DNA from: Peribolospora baueri
Lineage: Eukaryota; Basidiomycota; Peribolosporomycetes; Peribolosporales; Peribolosporaceae
Reading direction: 5' to 3'
DNA length: 64,000 nucleotides
Assembly: GCA_029717555.1 (NCBI GenBank)
Contig: JAMDHS010000010.1
Location: 186,001 to 250,000, forward strand
The position numbers and the translations under genes are program-made. Within the stretch, counting starts at the first letter, position 1. Each line of letters begins with the position of its first letter. Under the pieces are notes generated by a model that saw nothing but the letters and a program-made list of their open reading frames with translations, did no database searches and was not told the DNA's origin. Positions 58,716 to 64,000 of this stretch are shown here, piece by piece.

Positions 58716-61044
58716 TCAGCATCGCGTCGTCGACCTGGACGATTCCACCTGCCAGCTGGCGGGCGGAACGAAAGCCTCGCCGGATCCTATGGTCGATGCG
58801 GTAGAAGGGCGGACGATCTTTCCGGAACGCGCGACGGCGGCGGGTGTAGTAGTAAGGGGTGAAAGGGAAGGAGGAACACCGTCGTCGTAGCTGGACGAGA
58901 ACGGATGGCCGCCTGTGCCGGTGCCGGTGCCGGTGCGGGACGTCACGAACATGTCCTCGTCATCCAGCGCGTTGACTTTGGAAGAAGGGAGGAGGGGGGA
59001 AGCCGACAAAGTTAGGCTCGTGGCGACCGGCGGTCGTCCTCCTCCTTGGGGTCGCGAGTGCCCAAAGAGCTCGAGCAGTGGGATCCCCCCTTCGTTGTGC
59101 TGGTCGCGGAGCGGCGGAGACGACACCGACAACCCAGGCCTGGTTCCGAACCCCTGGACGCTCCCGCGGTTCACGCCCGGATGGAAAGGACCGGGGAGGA
59201 TTGCGCCGCATCCGGGGATGCCCTTCTCTGGCCCTCCTCCAGAGCCGGCCGGCATGGTCCTATCGTTCGAGCGACTATCGGTGCGCCTACTCCTCATAGC
59301 CGTCTCGTTCTCCGCCACGTGGAACGTCGCACGGAAAACAAAACCGGCCATGAGCGCACATCCGGCCATGCCGGTAGGACCAGAGAGACCGGTCATGCCT
59401 GTGTAGATGAACGAATGGACGGTGAGGGTTTGGATGAGGATGTAGAGGGTGAGGGTGAGGGAAGCGACGAGGTAGATGAAACCGTTGAGAAGAAGGGAAT
59501 GGGATATGGCGGAAGCCTAGAACGAGGGGAGCGCGCAAGGCGGAGGTGTTTGAGCATGCTTTCGCCGTCCCTCGTTCCGTACGAGCAGTTAAGGATGCTA
59601 CTCGCGCCCACTCACCTGGCTAGCCGCCGTCCGCTTGCGAAGGAACTTGACAGGGTCGCGACCGTCGACGACCTTGAGAGCGGTCAAGAGGACGACGGCA
59701 AGGTCGAAAGCGACGGCGGCGGAAGCGAAACCTATAACGCTGGTGCTCATCGCGCCGTCCGTCATGGAGTACACGCAGTACTGGGGTGCTCCTATTCCGG
59801 TTGGGATGCCAGGAAAAGGCCGTCCACGGCTTTCTATTGTCATCACGAGGTTCCAGCTGAATCGGCATGGACCGTCCGCGTGAGCATAAAGAAGCGTTCG
59901 CAAACCCCTTCGCTGGCGCAGGCAATCGAAGGGTGGGGTAGGGCACTCACGCGAAGATGTGCAGCCAGAGGATGGATAGCAAAGCGAGGACGCGTCTTTG
60001 CAAAGGCGCCCGAAGAAGGTTCAGCATCAACGGTTGCTCAACAGAGCAACGGACAGGATGAGAGGCGAGTACTTACCTGTCCGAACGCCATATCGCGATT
60101 GTCCGCAAGAGAAAGACGAGTGTCGTGGCCGAAAAGCTTGACATGGGCGAGACGATTAGGAAAACGAGTTGTCAGCTGCGGACTACCAAGGGCGAGATCC
60201 GTCAAGGGGTTAGACTGGACTCACGAGATGAGCATGAGCACGTTGATGACGATGGGAATGACATTGCAGTCGCTTTGTGGCCGCGCGTAGAATAGCACGC
60301 TGGGCAGTACAAAGCCGAACGCACCATAGCTGTTTCGCATGTGAGAGAAGGGAACGGAAAGCATGAGCAGCGCTGTCCGGACGAAGCGGCGATGTGGACT
60401 CGACTCACCGAGCGAGGACGTACGCGGTTCGAGAGAGCGCCTTGCTGGCGTCTGTCCAACCGGGCTTACGAACGAGGGTGATGTCCCAAGCCAAGTTGGA
60501 TATGAGGTCTGAAAGCGGAAAAAAACTAGCCGAGGATGAGCAGGATGAAGGGACAAGTGAGTGGAAGGGGTGTAGTTAATTATTACCCCAAATAACGAGT
60601 CCCAGTACGACCTGCGCGGTGGAGAGGATGGTAAGGATGAGCGTTGAACAAATGGTAAGAAGGAGAATAGGACAGCACGAAATCGGTACTTGATACTCAC
60701 GGACATGTAGATAGTGCTAGGGACGAGATCGAATACGATCACGTAAAGGAAGTAAAACGAGGATGAGCGCAAGCCTTGCTGTCATCGAGTCGAGTGGCAA
60801 CGCACTACGTCAAGAGCTGGCGAGCGAAAGACGGGTCGACGAGCTGGATGAGGAGCGCTTTTCCGAGGTCGGGCATGCCTTGGAGCGAAGTGAGGTTGCA
60901 GAGGGCATTGGTAGCGGCGGCAGAGGGGTCTTGGATGTTCCCCATGGCCATCGTTCCGGTGTCAGAGGAGGACGTGGAGGAGGCCATGGCGGAGGCGGAG
61001 GCCATGGTGGTCGTAAGGGAGGGCGCGAGCGGAGAGGTGGACAT
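58716..61044 (-). CDS. Second orphan multi-helix membrane protein
   Basis: Likely start ATG at 61044, stop at 58716. Recognisable coding blocks in order are a Ser/Thr-rich N-terminus with CNLTSLQGMPDLGKALL, then helices FYFLYVIVFDLVPSTIYM, a segment DLISNLAWDITLVRKPGW, then YGAFGFVLPSVLFY, CNVIPIVINVLMLI, a loop GIGAPQYCVYSMTDG, a helix FASAAVAFDLAVVLLTA, and, in the last exon (59516-58716), LLLNGFIYLVASLTLTLYIL and CALMAGFVFRATFHV. A Ser/Gly/Thr-rich cytoplasmic tail of about 190 residues ends the protein. Exon 59616 upward joins the last exon in phase; the splice between the N-terminal block and the first helix was not resolved. About seven helices are likely. The helix order is typical of uncharacterised basidiomycete membrane proteins; function unknown. 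Confidence 0.6.
58914..58938. repeat. GCCGGT hexanucleotide repeat in coding tail
   Basis: Four tandem copies, giving a Gly-Thr repeat in the C-terminal tail of the minus-strand membrane protein. Confidence 0.8.
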
Positions 61045-62040
61045 GGATGATGAGGTGGAAGTAGGTGACAAAGGGGAAATGGGGCCGACGAGAGGGGAGG
61101 AGAAGAAAAGCGGGGATGATAACGTGCATCATGGAAATCCTTTTTGTACCTGCAGGGTGAACTGTGGGCACACGAGAGGGAGTAGAAAGTGCCCGAGCGT
61201 GCTCGGAGGAGGGTTAGGGTGAGCGAGCAGCGTGGGCAGTGGTGACGTTAAAGAGAAGAGAGCGGGATGAAGATGAGCGTAAGCTGGCTCCCATATCGTG
61301 GCTGGCAGTCAAGGAACAACTCCTTCGACGCTCCTTCCCCTCGCTCGCTCGGCACAACATACGCACACTCGCTCCTGACAGAACGAAGACGACGCGGAAC
61401 GGAAGCGGTCCCCGAGGCACAATAAGAGGACACGCCGGTCTCGGTCTCGGTCTCGCAGCATGAAAGCAAGGCACGTGCGTCTCCATCGGTGCAGTCAGGT
61501 CAGGGTCAGGGTCAGGTCAGGACCGCCCCTGCAGAGATAAGCAGGCCACGATAAGCCAAGCCAAGCCAAGGAGCCAGCATCGCGTTCGCGTTGGATCAGG
61601 ACTCGGGGCGGCAGCGGCGAGCGAGGATTTATTATGCGGAGGCGAGCAGCGCCACGCGACACGTGGCCGTGCCGTGCCATGCGTGACCACCTCGTGCACC
61701 GCCCGCTCACCGCTCACCGCTCACCGCCCACGCCACGCACTGCCCCCTGCTGGGCGCTCTCATGGCGGAGACAGACAGAGAGAGGATCGGTTGGAAAGTT
61801 TTCTCCACTATTCTGTCAGCAAACGAGAGATTTCAAAAGCGTCGACGGAGGGAGCCATGAAGCACATCACGCACGGCAACTGCGGTTACCCCTCCGGCTC
61901 GCCGCTGACCCGAGTTCCGAGCACGCGCTTGCTTACCCCAGATCCGCTCGACATCGTCCACGATTCCCTTCGTAGGTCGTTATCTACCTCCCTCCCTCTC
62001 CCTGGCCATCCTTCGCCCTTGAGCGCTTGCCTCGCTCCCG
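61045..62040. other. Divergent intergenic region with short tandem motifs
   Basis: About 1 kb between divergent starts of the membrane protein gene and PEX7. It contains GGTCTC x3 (near 61436-61455), GGTCAG-type iterations (61495-61522), AAGCC x3-4 (61556-61570) and GCTCACC x3 (61703-61725). An open frame just upstream of PEX7 (around 61857-62040) could extend it at the N-terminus, but the internal ATG at 62041 fits the family better. Confidence 0.45.
61495..61522. repeat. GGTCAGG short tandem repeat
   Basis: Four to five imperfect copies of GGTCAG(G) in intergenic DNA. The same motif recurs near 62330-62347, inside a PEX7 intron. Confidence 0.75.
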
Positions 62041-63562
62041 ATGGAGCACCGCTTGCGGACCCCAGGTTGGGCCGGCTACAACCTCGCCTGGTCGCCCTTC
62101 TTCGAACACCGTCTTGCCTTGGCGAGCTCGGCCAACGTGAGAGTCACAAAGGCCAGAAGACCGTCGTCCATGGATCATGATCGGCTCACGGCCTCGCTTT
62201 GTTCGGTCTCCGCACACAGTACGGCCTTGTCGGCAATGGACGGTTACACATCTTGCGAGTCGGTCCGACGGGGACGCAGGTCGAAAAGACGTCAGTCCGT
62301 CCAATGTCAATCCTTTGCCGGCCCCGGGTCGGGTCAGGTCAGGTCACGACGTGGACTAAACTCTTCTCTTCTTCATCTCCCTTCTCGCCTCTATCAGCTT
62401 TGATACCCAGGACGGCCTATTCGACATTGCATGGAGCGAATTGCACGAGAACCAGCTCGTAACCGCTAGCGGCGACGGCTCGATCAAGTTGTGGGATATC
62501 GGTCTCCATGTGAGTTGCCGCATGCATCCTCCATTTCGTCTGTCCGTCTGTCCGTCTCGCACTCTCATCACATCCATCCCTTCGTTAAATCATTCCCATC
62601 GCATCCCCGTCGCTCTTGTCGCCGCTCGCTGACCAGGAGTTTCCAATTCGTAATTGGCACGAGCACAAGCGTGAGGTCTTCTCGGTCGATTGGAACAACA
62701 TCAAAAAGGACCTCTTTGCGACGAGCTCGTGGGATGAGACTGTCAAATTGGTCAGTCTCGCCCTTTGCCTCCGGTCTCCGTCTTCATTCCTACGACTGAA
62801 ACGCTGAATCGAACTTCCCTCCGCCTTCCCCCCTCTCATCGCCCGCCCCATCTCTAGTGGCATCCAGAACGACCAGCCTCGCTCACCACGCTACACGCGC
62901 ACACCGGCTGCGTATACGCTGCCATCTTCTCTCCCCACTCCCCCGACACCATCGCCACCTGTTCCGCCGATGGAACCCTACGCCTCTTCGACCTCCGACA
63001 ACCCAACAACGTCGTCGGCCCCTCAGGCCTCGCCGCCGCCGCCGCCCCGGCGATGACCATCCAAGTCGGAGGAGAGGTGCTGTGCCTCGACTGGAACAAG
63101 TATCGGCCAATGACCGTCGCTACCGGTTCGGTAGATCGGTCGGTCAAAGTGTGGGATCTGCGCATGGTGGCCGTCGGTCCAGGAGCGTTGGCGGGCGGCG
63201 GAGGAGGCGGCGGCGGTGGGGCCACTCTGGCGGCCGCTTTGCTCGGACACGAGTACGCGGTGCGTAAAGTCGCCTGGTCTCCTCACTCCCCCTCCTTGCT
63301 CGCCAGTGCGAGCTACGACATGACGGCCCGAGTGTGGGACGTCGACGCTGCCTCCGCCTCTTCCCTCCCCGGCGCCCCCGCGTTGGGCTCGACTGGCGTC
63401 GGCGGCGCACTGAAGCACATCCACGACGCACACACCGAGTTTGTCGTCGGGCTGTCTTGGAGCTTGTACGTCGAAGGATGGCTGGCCAGCTGCGCTTGGG
63501 ACCAGCACGTCCACGTGTGGCCCGCATTGGGATCGTCACCAGCCGCGGGCCTGCGACGATGA
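62041..63562 (+). CDS. PEX7: PEX7, receptor for PTS2 peroxisomal proteins
   Basis: Soluble WD40 receptor that binds N-terminal PTS2 signals and delivers cargo such as thiolase to the peroxisome with a co-receptor. Splicing 62041-62136, 62220-62290, 62398-62509, 62637-62750 and 62858-63562 keeps phase and gives 365 residues, normal for the family. Hallmarks are [21 protein letters not shown] then [12 protein letters not shown], followed by WD repeats ([80 protein letters not shown]) and a last blade ending [16 protein letters not shown] Gly-rich run (GGGGGGGGG) of a few residues lies between blades 5 and 6. The start at 62041 was chosen because the N-terminal strand begins at once. Confidence 0.93.
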
Positions 63563-63829
63563 TTATTCATGAACTACAGCTCTGGCTGGCATACGTATGC
63601 GTTTCACGACGGGCCGACCGAGAAAAGGTATCATTCATCTTTGCATCAGCTGGTATCTATCTATGTGCACGAGCGTCGAAGGGGTTGCGAAGGTTGCGAA
63701 AGATGGCCCAAAGAACGGAGAGACTGAAAACCAAAAACGCGGAAGATGCTGGAAGAGAGAGACGGACGGAGGGGAGAGGGTGAGCGTAGGCGACGGCAGG
63801 ACTGAACAGCAATAATAATACAGGCTCAC

Positions 63830-64000
63830 CAAAAAGTGTACGTCTCCGTCGAGCCAGAGCGACGCGGACGGCCTCCTGCTTTCGCATCGTCGCTTCTAGT
63901 TCCACCATCTGGCGACGGTCGAGCAGACGAGTGGAAAGGGAGTCATTGAATGGGCGGGGCGCGCAAAGACCAGACCACCTGCAAGGCCGGACTAGCGAAT
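63830..64000 (-). CDS. Partial gene at right edge, coiled-coil-like
   Basis: On the minus strand an exon, possibly starting after TTGCAG near 63980, reads a charged helical stretch (FNDSLSTRLLDRRQMVEL, then EATMRKQEAVRVALARRRR) and ends TTTG|GTGAGC at 63830. Heptad-like spacing and many Arg/Glu residues suggest a coiled coil. The gene continues beyond the window or into unresolved exons to the left; identity unknown. Confidence 0.35.

Noticed and set aside
61495-61522. GGTCAGG repeats as telomere-like sequence
   Set aside because: The unit does not fit TTAGGG-type repeats, the array is short and it lies between ordinary genes.

Overview
The window is nuclear DNA of a GC-rich, intron-dense fungus, almost certainly a basidiomycete. 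Nearly every gene is cut by short introns (about 45-220 bases) with GTGAGT/GTGCGT/GTAAGT donors, and exon phases chain cleanly when translated. A Pucciniomycotina-type yeast (Rhodotorula/Microbotryales-like) fits the GC bias and the very small exons, but that rank is an inference. No rRNA, tRNA, CRISPR array or recognisable transposon was seen.

Layout: 1-426 tail of a low-complexity gene; 2920-6849 (+) an orphan seven-helix membrane protein with a long serine-rich tail; 7481-11940 (-) HBS1, the ribosome-rescue GTPase; about 12870-13556 (-) a poorly resolved small membrane protein; 14127-21741 (-) adenylate cyclase with RA, leucine-rich-repeat, PP2C-like and cyclase domains; 22408-25328 (+) a TM9SF/EMP70 nonaspanin; 25471-27450 (-) the MYST acetyltransferase ESA1; 27636-30024 (+) DOM34/Pelota; 30699-31961 (+) a WrbA-type quinone reductase.

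Right half: 32467-35168 (-) a mitochondrial P-loop/dynamin-like protein; 35652-38126 (-) a VCX1-type Ca2+/H+ exchanger; 38757-40322 (-) a zinc-free quinone reductase; 41695-44509 (-) a conserved fungal membrane-anchored protein of unknown function; 45168-50740 (-) the sorting receptor VPS10; 51332-52397 (+) RPB7; 52805-54177 (+) PCNA; 54803-58212 (+) a Cdc4/Fbw7-like F-box/WD40 protein; 58716-61044 (-) a second orphan multi-helix membrane protein; 62041-63562 (+) PEX7; and a partial gene at the right edge.

The genes are mostly single-copy housekeeping functions: ribosome rescue (HBS1 and DOM34, which act as a complex, lie about 16 kb apart), cAMP signalling, chromatin acetylation, transcription, replication, protein sorting, calcium storage and peroxisome import. 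Several genes share short divergent promoters (ESA1/DOM34, VPS10/RPB7, cyclase/TM9SF). The most unusual material is a set of microexons (4-19 bases), a disordered charged insertion in PCNA, two orphan receptor-like membrane proteins, and a 34-base tandem repeat carrying TGACGTAA sites upstream of the calcium exchanger.
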